The notes beneath the pieces are model-generated. The model was not told where the DNA came from. It searched no databases and was given only the letters and a program-made list of their open reading frames with translations. A stretch of DNA of 64,000 nt, taken from NCBI RefSeq assembly GCF_000218235.1, contig NZ_GL945017.1, positions 1,427,598-1,491,597 of the forward strand, in the 5' to 3' direction. Positions 8,871 through 17,144 of this stretch are shown one piece after another. The DNA is from Hallella multisaccharivorax DSM 17128 (GTDB lineage Bacteria; Bacteroidota; Bacteroidia; Bacteroidales; Bacteroidaceae). Position numbers and translations under genes: made by a program. Every line of letters begins with the position of its first letter. Within the stretch, counting starts at the first letter, position 1.

Positions 8871-9314
8871 ATGATTGAATATTTTTCCTCCAACCTTTGG
8901 CTTGTTTGGACGGCAGTTTGTGTACTGGCCTTGATTCTTGAAGTGTCTTCAGGCACTTTTTACCTGATGTGTTTTGCATTGGGTGCAGCAGCCTCTATCG
9001 TCGTCTCGCTCTTTGGCACTCCCCTTTGGCTGCAAGTCTTAGTCTTTGCCGGTATATCAGCTGTCTGTGTGTTCTGCGTTCGTCCGTTTGCAGTCAGATA
9101 CCTGCATTCGCATCATGACGACCGCCCAAGTAATGCTGATGCGCTCATTGGACGCAAGGGGGTCGTCATTGAGGCAATAGCTCCAGGAAAGCCGGGATAC
9201 GTGAAAGTTGACGGTGACGAATGGAAGGCGATATCTGACGAGCCTGTTGCCGTTGGTACTGAGGTGCGCATTATTTCGCGGGAGAGTATCATCATGAGAG
9301 TGGTTAAAGCTTAA
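8871..9314 (+). CDS. NfeD-like membrane protein
   Basis: Short NfeD-family protein, partner of SPFH proteins in membrane microdomain organisation. The ATG at 8871 (MIEYFSSNLWLVWTAVCVL) is chosen over an in-frame GTG at 8811 that overlaps the upstream hairpin. Two or three hydrophobic segments cover about residues 8-75, followed by a C-terminal OB-fold-like beta domain (about 90-147; GRKGVVIEAIAPGKPGYVKVDGDEWKA). The neighbouring SPFH gene starts 75 bases later, the classic NfeD-stomatin pairing. Confidence 0.88.
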   Translation: MIEYFSSNLWLVWTAVCVLALILEVSSGTFYLMCFALGAAASIVVSLFGTPLWLQVLVFAGISAVCVFCVRPFAVRYLHSHHDDRPSNADALIGRKGVVIEAIAPGKPGYVKVDGDEWKAISDEPVAVGTEVRIISRESIIMRVVKA

Positions 9315-9389
9315 AGAACTATCGAAGCCTCTCTTGACTCATGCCATAAAATTAAAGAAACATCTTTTCACATTCAAACCCAGACACAT

Positions 9390-10334
9390 ATGATTGGATT
9401 CTATGTATTGACGTTTATCGTTGTCCTCGTGCTCCTCTTTGCTAAGATGGCCATTGTCATTATCCCTCAGAGTGAGACCCGAATCATTGAACGACTCGGC
9501 AAGTATTATGCAACACTTAAGCCTGGCATCAACATCATTATCCCCTTTATCGACAGGGCTAAGGTTATCGTCACCTACCAACGTGGACGCTATACCTACA
9601 GTAACCATATCGACCTGAGAGAACAAGTGTATGACTTTGACAAGCAGAATGTCATCACAAAGGATAATATCCAGATGCAGATCAACGCCCTGCTCTACTT
9701 TCAGATCGTGGATCCATTCAAGGCTGTCTATGAAATCAATAATCTTCCCAATGCCATTGAGAAGCTGACCCAGACTACACTGCGAAACATTATCGGCGAA
9801 ATGGAGCTTGACCAGACGCTCACCTCACGTGACGTCATCAACACCAAGCTGCGCGGTGTGCTTGACGATGCCACCAACAAATGGGGTATCAAAGTGAACC
9901 GAGTAGAGCTTCAAGATATTACTCCTCCGCAGAGTGTGCTTCAGGCCATGGAGAAACAGATGCAGGCTGAGCGTGACAAACGTGCCACCATCCTCACCTC
10001 TGAAGGTCAGAAGCAAGCCCAGATTCTGCAGTCGGAAGGTGAGAAAGCCGCGACGATCAACCGTGCCGAAGCCGACAAGCAGCAGGCAATTCTTCGAGCT
10101 GAGGGTGAAGCCACGGCACGTATCCGCAAAGCGGAGGCGGAGGCAACAGCTATCGAGAAGATTACACAGGCAGTGGGACAATCGACAAATCCTGCCAATT
10201 ATCTACTCGCCAAAAACTACATCCAGATGCTCCAGCAAGTGGCTTCGGGTGACAAATCGAAGACGGTTTTCCTGCCTTACGAAGCAAGCAACCTCATGGG
10301 GAGCCTGGGAGGAATAAGAGAGCTGTTCAAATAG
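9390..10334 (+). CDS. SPFH/band 7 protein (stomatin/paraslipin-like)
   Basis: Membrane-anchored scaffold protein of the stomatin-prohibitin-flotillin-HflK/C family. One N-terminal hydrophobic segment (about residues 2-24) is followed by the band 7 domain (IIPQSETRIIERLGKYYATLKPGIN) and a long Ala/Glu/Lys/Gln coiled coil at about residues 190-260 containing repeated EGE/EAE units, then a short C-terminal hydrophobic stretch. It sits next to NfeD, as usual for this pair, and nine bases before the epimerase-like gene, suggesting a three-gene unit. Confidence 0.94.
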   Translation: MIGFYVLTFIVVLVLLFAKMAIVIIPQSETRIIERLGKYYATLKPGINIIIPFIDRAKVIVTYQRGRYTYSNHIDLREQVYDFDKQNVITKDNIQMQINALLYFQIVDPFKAVYEINNLPNAIEKLTQTTLRNIIGEMELDQTLTSRDVINTKLRGVLDDATNKWGIKVNRVELQDITPPQSVLQAMEKQMQAERDKRATILTSEGQKQAQILQSEGEKAATINRAEADKQQAILRAEGEATARIRKAEAEATAIEKITQAVGQSTNPANYLLAKNYIQMLQQVASGDKSKTVFLPYEASNLMGSLGGIRELFK

Positions 10335-10343
10335 AAGAAAAGA

Positions 10344-11453
10344 ATGGAATTATGTATTGTATGTGGTGCACGCCCCAACTTCATCAAGGTGGCACCGCTT
10401 ATCAGAGCTATCAAGACCGATAAGGAGTGCCAACCATCTGCTGAGACGGCAGTTGACATGCAGTTCGTTTACACAGGTGCGGAAGACGACCCCACTCTTG
10501 ACAAGACACTTTTTAGGGATCTGGATATTCCCCATCCCGACACGTTTCTTGGGGTTACAGCAACCAACCTCAGTGATATTACAGGTCAGGTGATGCAAAA
10601 GTTTGAGATCTATCTCCAACAGCATCCGGTTGATACAGTGGTGGTTGTGGACGACCTCGCTTCAACAATGGCTGTGGCTATCGTGACGAAGAAGCATGGC
10701 ATCAGGCTCGCTCACATCGCAGCAGGGACACGGTCGTTCGACATCAATATGCCTAAAGAAGTGAATCGCCTCGTTATCGATGGACTGTCGGACATACTCT
10801 TCACTGCCGGAGCAAGCAACAGCTCCATCGCGAACCGCGAGGGAGCCGAGCTTTCCAAGATCTATATGGTAGGAAATATCCTCATGGACAACCTAAGGTT
10901 CATTCACGATAAGTTGCAAAAGCCGGCAATCATTGAGAAATCAGGTCTCAAAGGCAACGATTATATCGTTTTCACACTGAATCGCAGGAAGCTCATCGCA
11001 AACAAAGAGAACCTGAGCCGTATGATACGAGCCATCATTAGCAACGCAGGGCCCATTCCTGTCATCGCACCTTTGCGTCAGTCGGCTTCACAGGTAGTCA
11101 GCGAATGTCTGAACGAAGACCATCTGAAGACATTTCTTGTCGTGGACTCCCTGCCCTATCTGAGCTTTTCATGGCTTACGGCAAATGCGAAAGCTATTAT
11201 CACCGATTCGGGAAACGTAGCTGAGGAAGCGACATTCAACCATGTGCCTTGCATCACGCTCAATTCTTATACGGAGCACATCGAGACCATAAAGATCGGT
11301 ACCAATATCCTCGTAGGTGAAGACGCACAGTTGTTAGGCAAGGCAGTGGCTGATGTTGTTGTCGGCAACTGGAAAGAAGGAGCACTCCCCGACCGATGGG
11401 ACGGACGCAGTGCCGAGCGTATGCTTAGGATACTCAGGGGGGAGAAAGATTAA
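10344..11453 (+). CDS. UDP-GlcNAc 2-epimerase family protein lacking catalytic residues
   Basis: Full-length homologue (369 residues) of non-hydrolysing UDP-N-acetylglucosamine 2-epimerase, with the two Rossmann-like halves, GARPNFIK at the N-terminus and the UDP-binding TDSGNVAEEA near residues 287-296. By eye alignment to E. coli WecB, Lys15 and the second Glu of PEE (Glu139 here) are kept, but the catalytic Glu of HVEAG is Ala126 (HIAAG), the catalytic His of GHRRE is Asn213 (LNRRK), and the QH pair near residue 44 is lost. The fold and UDP site seem intact, so it may bind UDP-sugars without normal epimerase activity, or have another reaction. It follows the SPFH gene by 9 bases. Confidence 0.85.
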   Translation: MELCIVCGARPNFIKVAPLIRAIKTDKECQPSAETAVDMQFVYTGAEDDPTLDKTLFRDLDIPHPDTFLGVTATNLSDITGQVMQKFEIYLQQHPVDTVVVVDDLASTMAVAIVTKKHGIRLAHIAAGTRSFDINMPKEVNRLVIDGLSDILFTAGASNSSIANREGAELSKIYMVGNILMDNLRFIHDKLQKPAIIEKSGLKGNDYIVFTLNRRKLIANKENLSRMIRAIISNAGPIPVIAPLRQSASQVVSECLNEDHLKTFLVVDSLPYLSFSWLTANAKAIITDSGNVAEEATFNHVPCITLNSYTEHIETIKIGTNILVGEDAQLLGKAVADVVVGNWKEGALPDRWDGRSAERMLRILRGEKD

Positions 11454-11479
11454 GTTAGCAGATAAGTCCCTAACCCCTG

Positions 11480-11830
11480 TCAAGGATGTATCACAAGAGT
11501 TTGCGTAACCTTCCCATATTTAGGCCATATTTTTACTTGCCGTGTGTTTGCGACCTGTGCCGAAAAACTCACGGCTTTATGTTCTATCTCAACGGGAGCA
11601 ATCGTTTTTTTTTCATCCCCAACTTTCCCCACGGACATACGGGAGAGTGCAATACCATGTGAGGCAAAGTTCATGATGCGGATTTGTAAACTTTTATAGC
11701 ATAAAAAAGCACCTTCTCGACACTGTATTCTAGAGTATAAAACGAGTGATTTAGCCGGCAACGCGACAACGAGCATTGAGCTCCCCCACGTCTTTGTATC
11801 TAACAAAGATGTGAAGGTTCTCCCAAAGAC
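11480..11830 (-). pseudogene. Possible remnant ORF or unannotated small secreted-domain fragment
   Basis: The 407-base gap between the epimerase-like gene and ansA holds one minus-strand reading frame of about 117 codons with no ATG near its beginning (only a TTG); a stop precedes it closely. The translation has alternating hydrophobic positions (ALSRMSVGKVGDEKKTIAPVEI and VKIWPKYGKVTQTLVI) that resemble a beta-sandwich domain of a larger secreted protein. I do not recognise a family. It may be a decayed C-terminal fragment or chance. Nothing else was seen in this gap. Confidence 0.25.
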
Positions 11831-11860
11831 AAAATAGCCTTAAATCAGCAACGATTTCCT

Positions 11861-12889
11861 TCAAGAGATCTCTCCAGCCAAAGACTGGTTCATCAGTCCA
11901 CGGATAATATTCGCATCCGAATACATCCCTTGCAGGAACATGAGCTTGGTGATGGCTGACTCCACCGTACCGTCATGGCCTGATACTACCCCAATATCCA
12001 TCAACTGATACCCGGTGTCGTAGCGGTTCATCACCACACTGCCTGCCACACACTGAGAAATATTCACGATGACGACACCCCGTTGTGCAGCCTCTTTAAG
12101 CAGCGGCATGAGCCAGTGGATATGAGGCGCGTTACCACTTCCATATGTACGCATAACGATGCCACGCAAAGCATTCGAACTCAAAATGTTTCTGAAGATA
12201 CGTTCCTGAATGCCGGGGAAGATGCTGAACACTAATACGTTTTCGTCCATGGCATAGTGTGGCATCATGCGTTTGGAAAAGTCGGGCTTCAGAATATGAT
12301 GGTCGGCAAACGTGAAGTTCACTCCAGCATCGCACAGATGCGGATAGTTGAAACTATCGAACGCATAAAAGCCATCAGCATTGATCTTCGTTGAACGGTT
12401 ACCGCGCAGCAGCCTGCCGCTAAAGTAGATACAGACCTCCGGCACATGTGCATGCCCGTTCTCATCTTTCATCGCCGCCAGTTCAATGCTCGTGATGAGG
12501 TTTTCCTTACCATCGGTACGGAGCTGGCCAATAGGCAGTTGCGATCCCGTTAAGATAACAGGCTTCGTAAGATTCTCCAACATAAACGACAAAGCAGAGG
12601 CCGTATAGGCCATGGTATCGGTACCATGGAGGATAACGAAGCCGTCGTACTGGTCATAGTTGCGTGCAATGATACGTACAATTTGTGCCCAGTTTTTCGG
12701 TATCATGTCACTGGAATCAATAGGAGGCGTAAACTGGTATACGTCCACGTCTACATTGGCACGTATCAAATTAAACTCCGGCATAGAGTCTTCGAGGTGG
12801 TTGAAGTTGAGTGGCTCCAAAGTCCCCGTCTGAGGATTCTGCCCCATCCCGATGGTGCCTCCGGTATAGATCAATAATACTTTATTCAT
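11861..12889 (-). CDS. ansA: L-asparaginase, type I
   Basis: Hydrolyses L-asparagine to aspartate and ammonia. Both active-site signatures are present: TGGTIGM with the nucleophile Thr12, and HGTDTMAYTASAL with Thr90-Asp91. The length of 342 residues and lack of a signal peptide fit a cytosolic type I enzyme (AnsA-like) rather than periplasmic type II. Its start codon overlaps the stop of the small reading frame at 12882-13146 (ATGAATAA), which suggests translational coupling to that upstream gene, now apparently frameshifted. Confidence 0.95.
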   Translation of the reverse strand: MNKVLLIYTGGTIGMGQNPQTGTLEPLNFNHLEDSMPEFNLIRANVDVDVYQFTPPIDSSDMIPKNWAQIVRIIARNYDQYDGFVILHGTDTMAYTASALSFMLENLTKPVILTGSQLPIGQLRTDGKENLITSIELAAMKDENGHAHVPEVCIYFSGRLLRGNRSTKINADGFYAFDSFNYPHLCDAGVNFTFADHHILKPDFSKRMMPHYAMDENVLVFSIFPGIQERIFRNILSSNALRGIVMRTYGSGNAPHIHWLMPLLKEAAQRGVVIVNISQCVAGSVVMNRYDTGYQLMDIGVVSGHDGTVESAITKLMFLQGMYSDANIIRGLMNQSLAGEIS

Positions 12890-13146
12890 GCTCAGAGCTT
12901 TGCTTTAAATAGAAATACATGTGTTGGTTTTTACGCCTATATTTTTCTGTCTCAAGGAGAAGGAAGTGTAGTTTCTCAGCTCTTTCAGCACAGAGTTTCC
13001 CTTTGTTGGCCAACTTCTGATTGTACTTCAACCAGTTTGACCAGTTCCTTGTTATCAAGGTGACATTTGGATAGGCATCGTTTATGCTCTTCAAGATAGG
13101 ACATGTATCCGTGCCACACCATCAGCCAATGCTCCTTGAATGTCAT
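12882..13146 (-). pseudogene. Frameshifted small gene with helicase-associated-like W/L/YRR pattern
   Basis: Two overlapping minus-strand frames together look like one small Bacteroidota protein. The first frame from ATG at 13146 gives MTFKEHWLMVWHGYMSYLEEH followed by KRCLSK; the second, one base out of phase, continues with NWSNWLKYNQKLANKG, LCAERAEKLHFLL and EKYRRKNQH. The order W-W-(F/Y)xEE, NWxxxNxK, KL..ER...L, YRRxNQ matches, from memory, small helicase-associated-type proteins common in Bacteroides and Prevotella. A single-base indel near 13050-13080 would unite them. The second frame ends overlapping the ansA start. Either a recent pseudogene, a sequencing error, or two tiny genes. 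Confidence 0.4.
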
Positions 13147-13203
13147 CGTTGAAAAATCATTTAAAATGATGAGTATCGATGTACGAATGTCAGTTCTTCC
13201 GTG

Positions 13204-13211
13204 CAAAATTA
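13204..13211 (-). promoter_or_regulatory. -7 element for the small frameshifted gene and ansA
   Basis: On the minus strand this reads TAATTTTG, matching TAnnTTTG, 58 bases before the ATG at 13146. It argues against a TTG start at 13206, which would lie inside the promoter. Confidence 0.5.
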
Positions 13212-13264
13212 GTTATTTTCTATGACCATTTTAGCTTGAGAGGCAATTATTTTTCATTGAATCC

Positions 13265-13295
13265 TTTATACTTTGAAAAATAAGTCTTACCTTTG
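13265..13295 (+). promoter_or_regulatory. Promoter of the export lipoprotein gene
   Basis: TACCTTTG at 13288-13295 is a perfect -7 element; TTTA at 13265-13268 is a near match to the TTTG box with a 19-base spacer. The gene starts at 13324. Confidence 0.55.
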
Positions 13296-13323
13296 CAAAT
13301 ATAAAGTATCATTATCTTAAGAG

Positions 13324-14103
13324 ATGAAAAAAATCCTCTTTTTCCCGTTTGTGTGTGCGATTCTTTTGCTTATTGGGAGTTGCACGAGTATGCGACATTT
13401 CACCTATTTCCAGAACATCGACTCTGTTGATCTGTCACCGTCAAAGGGTCTTCCTGAAACGAAGGTGATGCCCAATGATGAACTCACTATCATTGTAAAG
13501 ACCACGAATCCAGATGCGTCAGAGCCTTTCAATCTCTTCGGTACCAAAAGTGGATATAACAATGGGTATGAAAATGTGCGTGGATATCTCGTTGACAATG
13601 AAGGCGCCATCAATTTTCCTGTCTTGGGACGGATCCATGTGGGTGGCCTTACCCGACCAGAAGTGGAGGACACTATTACCAAGAAGCTGAAGCCTTATCT
13701 TGCACAGAATGAGAAACCTGTTGTGATCTGCCGTTTGAAGAGCTTTCGGGTTACAATGATTGGTGAGTTAGGATCAAAAGTCATCGATGTACCTAATGAA
13801 AAAATTAACATTATAGAGGCGTTGGCTCAGGCGGGTGATATGTCAATGTATGGCAAGCGCACCAATGTCCTTCTTGTACGCGAAGATTCCACGGGTGAAA
13901 AGCACACTCACCGTTATAATATGAACGACGCAAATATCTTCAATGATCCCTATTATTACCTCAAGCAAAATGACATTGTCTATGTCCAGCCTACTAAGCA
14001 GAAGACTGTTCAGGCCTCTACAGGCTCATGGACCACGCTTTGGGTGACCGTATTGGGTTGGGTCACGTCGGTTGCTTCCCTGGTTTTGACGATCTTAAAA
14101 TAA
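13324..14103 (+). CDS. Polysaccharide export lipoprotein, Wza/BexD-like
   Basis: Outer membrane component for capsule or exopolysaccharide export. A lipoprotein signal ends at Cys20 (LLLIGSC). The Poly_export (PES) domain follows at about residues 40-140 (MPNDELTIIVKTTNPD; VDNEGAINFPVLGRIHVGGL) and an SLBB-type domain at about 145-225 (VTMIGELGSKVIDVPNEKINI). The C-terminus has a hydrophobic helix of about 20 residues (VTVLGWVTSVASLVLTI). Length 259 is typical for Bacteroidota. It stands alone: no chain-length/tyrosine kinase gene or glycosyltransferases are adjacent, so its polysaccharide partner system must be elsewhere. Confidence 0.92.
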   Translation: MKKILFFPFVCAILLLIGSCTSMRHFTYFQNIDSVDLSPSKGLPETKVMPNDELTIIVKTTNPDASEPFNLFGTKSGYNNGYENVRGYLVDNEGAINFPVLGRIHVGGLTRPEVEDTITKKLKPYLAQNEKPVVICRLKSFRVTMIGELGSKVIDVPNEKINIIEALAQAGDMSMYGKRTNVLLVREDSTGEKHTHRYNMNDANIFNDPYYYLKQNDIVYVQPTKQKTVQASTGSWTTLWVTVLGWVTSVASLVLTILK

Positions 14104-14149
14104 GGTATCACGGATCTTTATTCTTAGGCGAAGTTTAACAATATTATAA

Positions 14150-16048
14150 ATGGAAAACAGCATCCACGAGGACTGCGGTGTGGCATTGGTACGTCTGCTG
14201 AAGCCCTTGAGTTATTACCAGAAGAAATACGGTTCCTGGAAATGGGGGTTAGGCAAGCTTTACCTGATGATGGAGAAAGAGCACAATCGCGGCCAGGAAG
14301 GCGCGGGCATCGCATCGGTAAAGCTCAATAGCAAACCTGGCCACGAGTATATGTTCAGGGAAAGGGCAGAAGGAGCCAATGCCATCACTGGAATCTTCGG
14401 TGAGGCACACCGGCAGATTAAGCAAGTGATGAAAGAAGAGGATGTGAACACAGAGTCTTATGATGAGTTGCCTTTTGCCGGTGAACTCTATATGGGGCAT
14501 CTACGTTACTCCACAACAGGGAAGAGCGGTGTGAAATATGTTCACCCCTTCCTCAGACGAAACAACTGGAAAGCAAAAAACCTTTGCATTTGCGGTAATT
14601 TCAATATGACGAATGTTGAGGAGGTTTTCAAAGCATTAACCACCCAAGGACAGTGTCCACGCATCTACAGCGATACCTATATCACCCTTGAGCTGATGGG
14701 GCATCGGTTGGATCGCGAAGTTGAACGCAACTTTGCTGAGGCACAAAAGCGAGGTCTCCAAGATACGGAAATCACTAAATATATCGATAGTCATGTGCGC
14801 ATGGAGCATGTCCTCAAGACTACAATGAGTCATTTCGACGGAGGATATGTCATGTGTGGCATTACTGGAAGCGGCGAGATGTTTGCTATGAGAGACACCC
14901 ATGGCATTCGTCCCGCTTTTTGGTATAAGAATGATGAGGTCGTAGTGCTCGCCTCGGAGCGTCCCGTCCTGCAGACCACATTTGATTTAGAGTATGATGA
15001 CATCCATGAACTGACGCCAGGAGCGGCACTTCTTGTCAGGGCCGATGGTGAGACACTCGAAAAGCAGATCTTGCCAGAGGAAGAGAATTTCAAGTGCTCT
15101 TTCGAGCATATCTATTTCTCACGCGGTTCTGACAGAGATATCTATCGTGAGCGCAAAAAACTCGGAGAGCAACTCACTCCTCAAGTTCTTGAATCAGTTG
15201 GTGGTGACACGGAGCACACGGTCATCTCTTTCATTCCCAATACTGCGGAAGTAGCATATTACGGGCTGCTTGATGGCTTTAAGGGCTATCAACGGGAGCA
15301 GAATATCAGAGACCTGATAGGATTAGATCACAAGCCGTCTTACGATGAAGTGAAAGCCGTTCTGAACAGGGACGTTAGGTCAGAGAAAGTGGCTTGGAAA
15401 GACATCAAACTGCGCACCTTCATCACTGAGGGCAAGGCGCGCAATGACCTCGCCGCGCATGTTTATGATGTCACTTATGGCTCCATTGAGCCCTACAAGG
15501 ACAACCTTGTCATCATTGATGACAGCATTGTCCGCGGCACCACACTCAAAGAGAGTATCCTGCACATCCTTGACCGGCTCCATCCGAAGAAGATTGTCAT
15601 TGTAAGCTCTGCACCCCAGATACGCTACCCAGACTACTATGGCATTGACATGCCAAGCCTGGAGGAGTTTTGTGCGTTCAGGGCGACGATAGCTCTCATA
15701 CGCGAGAAGGGAAAGGAGTATCTAATCCACGACATCTACAAAGCTTGTAAAGAAGAGTTGAGAAAACCTGCTGAGGATATGCACAATCGTGTACGCGATA
15801 TCTACCAACCTTTTACGGTGGACGAGATCAACTGTAAAATCGTAGAGATGTTAAAGCCCAAAGACATGACTACGCCCGTGAACATTGTCTTCCAGTCCCT
15901 TGACGGACTGCATCGCGCTATACCTGAGAACCGTGGCGATTGGTATTTCTCCGGACACTACCCCACTCCAGGTGGTAAGAAAATGTGTATTCAGGCGTTC
16001 ATTAACTATTATGAAAACGTCTATGGGAAAATGAATTTAGGCATCTAA
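14150..16048 (+). CDS. purF: Amidophosphoribosyltransferase (PurF-type), long form
   Basis: Transfers glutamine-derived ammonia to PRPP, the first committed step of purine synthesis. The N-terminal Ntn glutaminase begins at Cys9 after a short propeptide (MENSIHED), as in Bacillus-type PurF. GHLRYSTTG (116-124) and RDTHGIRP (248-255) are conserved glutaminase/PRPP-region motifs; the PRPP loop is VIIDDSIVRGTT at 454-465. At 632 residues it is much longer than E. coli PurF (505), with insertions after residue 90, near 330-440 and at the C-terminus, and the usual PDSG motif is altered (FIPNTAEVAYYG). Located 12 nt before carA, not with pur genes, which may mean glutamine-nitrogen genes are co-expressed. 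Confidence 0.88.
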   Translation: MENSIHEDCGVALVRLLKPLSYYQKKYGSWKWGLGKLYLMMEKEHNRGQEGAGIASVKLNSKPGHEYMFRERAEGANAITGIFGEAHRQIKQVMKEEDVNTESYDELPFAGELYMGHLRYSTTGKSGVKYVHPFLRRNNWKAKNLCICGNFNMTNVEEVFKALTTQGQCPRIYSDTYITLELMGHRLDREVERNFAEAQKRGLQDTEITKYIDSHVRMEHVLKTTMSHFDGGYVMCGITGSGEMFAMRDTHGIRPAFWYKNDEVVVLASERPVLQTTFDLEYDDIHELTPGAALLVRADGETLEKQILPEEENFKCSFEHIYFSRGSDRDIYRERKKLGEQLTPQVLESVGGDTEHTVISFIPNTAEVAYYGLLDGFKGYQREQNIRDLIGLDHKPSYDEVKAVLNRDVRSEKVAWKDIKLRTFITEGKARNDLAAHVYDVTYGSIEPYKDNLVIIDDSIVRGTTLKESILHILDRLHPKKIVIVSSAPQIRYPDYYGIDMPSLEEFCAFRATIALIREKGKEYLIHDIYKACKEELRKPAEDMHNRVRDIYQPFTVDEINCKIVEMLKPKDMTTPVNIVFQSLDGLHRAIPENRGDWYFSGHYPTPGGKKMCIQAFINYYENVYGKMNLGI

Positions 16049-16060
16049 AAACAGCATCAG

Positions 16061-17140
16061 ATGAAGAATGTTACCTTGATATTATCCGATGGTTCTAAGT
16101 TTCATGGCCGTTCTTTCGGTTATGAGGCGCCAGTAGCCGGCGAGGTTGTTTTCAACACAGCTATGATGGGCTATCCTGAGTCACTGACCGATCCCTCCTA
16201 TGCCGGACAAATATTAACGTTTACCTATCCACTCATAGGCAACTACGGCGTTCCCCCATTTACTATGGAGCCTAATGGTCTTCCGACTTTCATGGAGAGT
16301 GGTAAGATCTATGTTGCTGCCATGATCTGCTCCGATTACAGCGAGCAATACAGCCACTGGAACGCAACTGAATCGCTGGCTTCATGGCTTCAACGAGAGC
16401 ACATTCCCGGGATCACAGGCATCGATACGCGGCAGCTGACAAAGGTGTTGCGCGAACATGGCGTGATGATGGGGTCTATTGTTTTCGATGATGAGCCGGA
16501 TAAGATCACTCATGCTGACTATTCTGGCGTGAACTTCGTGGATAAAGTCTCATGCAAGGAGATTATCCGTTATCATGAGGGTGCAGGCAAGAAAGTCGTG
16601 CTTGTGGACTGCGGCGTGAAAGCTAACATCATCCGGTGCCTTATTCACAGAGGTGTTGAAGTCATCCGAGTGCCTTGGGACTATGACTACACCTCGATGG
16701 ATTTTGATGGCCTTTTCCTCGCCAACGGACCTGGCGATCCTGATACTTGTCAAGCCGCAGTGGACGTTATCAAGAAGCAAATCAGCACAAGCCGCAAGCC
16801 TATCTGTGGCATCTGTATGGGCAACCAGCTTCTTGGTAAAGCGGCAGGAGCCACCATCTATAAACTTAAGTATGGTCATCGCTCCCATAACCAGCCAGTA
16901 CGCCTTGTGGGCACCAACCACTGCTACATCACTTCACAGAATCACGGTTATGCGGTTGACGCGACCACATTGAGCAATGATTGGGAAGAGCTCTTTGTCA
17001 ATATGAATGATGGTTCCAATGAAGGTATCCGCCACAAGACCAATCCTTGGTTTTCCTCCCAATTCCATCCTGAGGCCTGTTCCGGCCCAGTGGACACAGA
17101 GTTTATGTTTGACAAATTCATTGAAACATTGAAAGGTTGA
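16061..17140 (+). CDS. carA: Carbamoyl-phosphate synthase small (glutaminase) subunit
   Basis: Supplies ammonia from glutamine to CarB for carbamoyl phosphate used in pyrimidine and arginine synthesis. The N-terminal CPSase_sm_chain domain (GEVVFNTAMMGYPESLTDPSY) is followed by a class I glutamine amidotransferase with nucleophile Cys252 in CGICMGNQ and the His/Glu dyad in FHPEA near residue 338. The usual His in GHQ is Asn255, a tolerated variant. Length 359 is normal. carB begins 4 nt after the stop. Confidence 0.96.
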   Translation: MKNVTLILSDGSKFHGRSFGYEAPVAGEVVFNTAMMGYPESLTDPSYAGQILTFTYPLIGNYGVPPFTMEPNGLPTFMESGKIYVAAMICSDYSEQYSHWNATESLASWLQREHIPGITGIDTRQLTKVLREHGVMMGSIVFDDEPDKITHADYSGVNFVDKVSCKEIIRYHEGAGKKVVLVDCGVKANIIRCLIHRGVEVIRVPWDYDYTSMDFDGLFLANGPGDPDTCQAAVDVIKKQISTSRKPICGICMGNQLLGKAAGATIYKLKYGHRSHNQPVRLVGTNHCYITSQNHGYAVDATTLSNDWEELFVNMNDGSNEGIRHKTNPWFSSQFHPEACSGPVDTEFMFDKFIETLKG

Positions 17141-17144
17141 TAAA

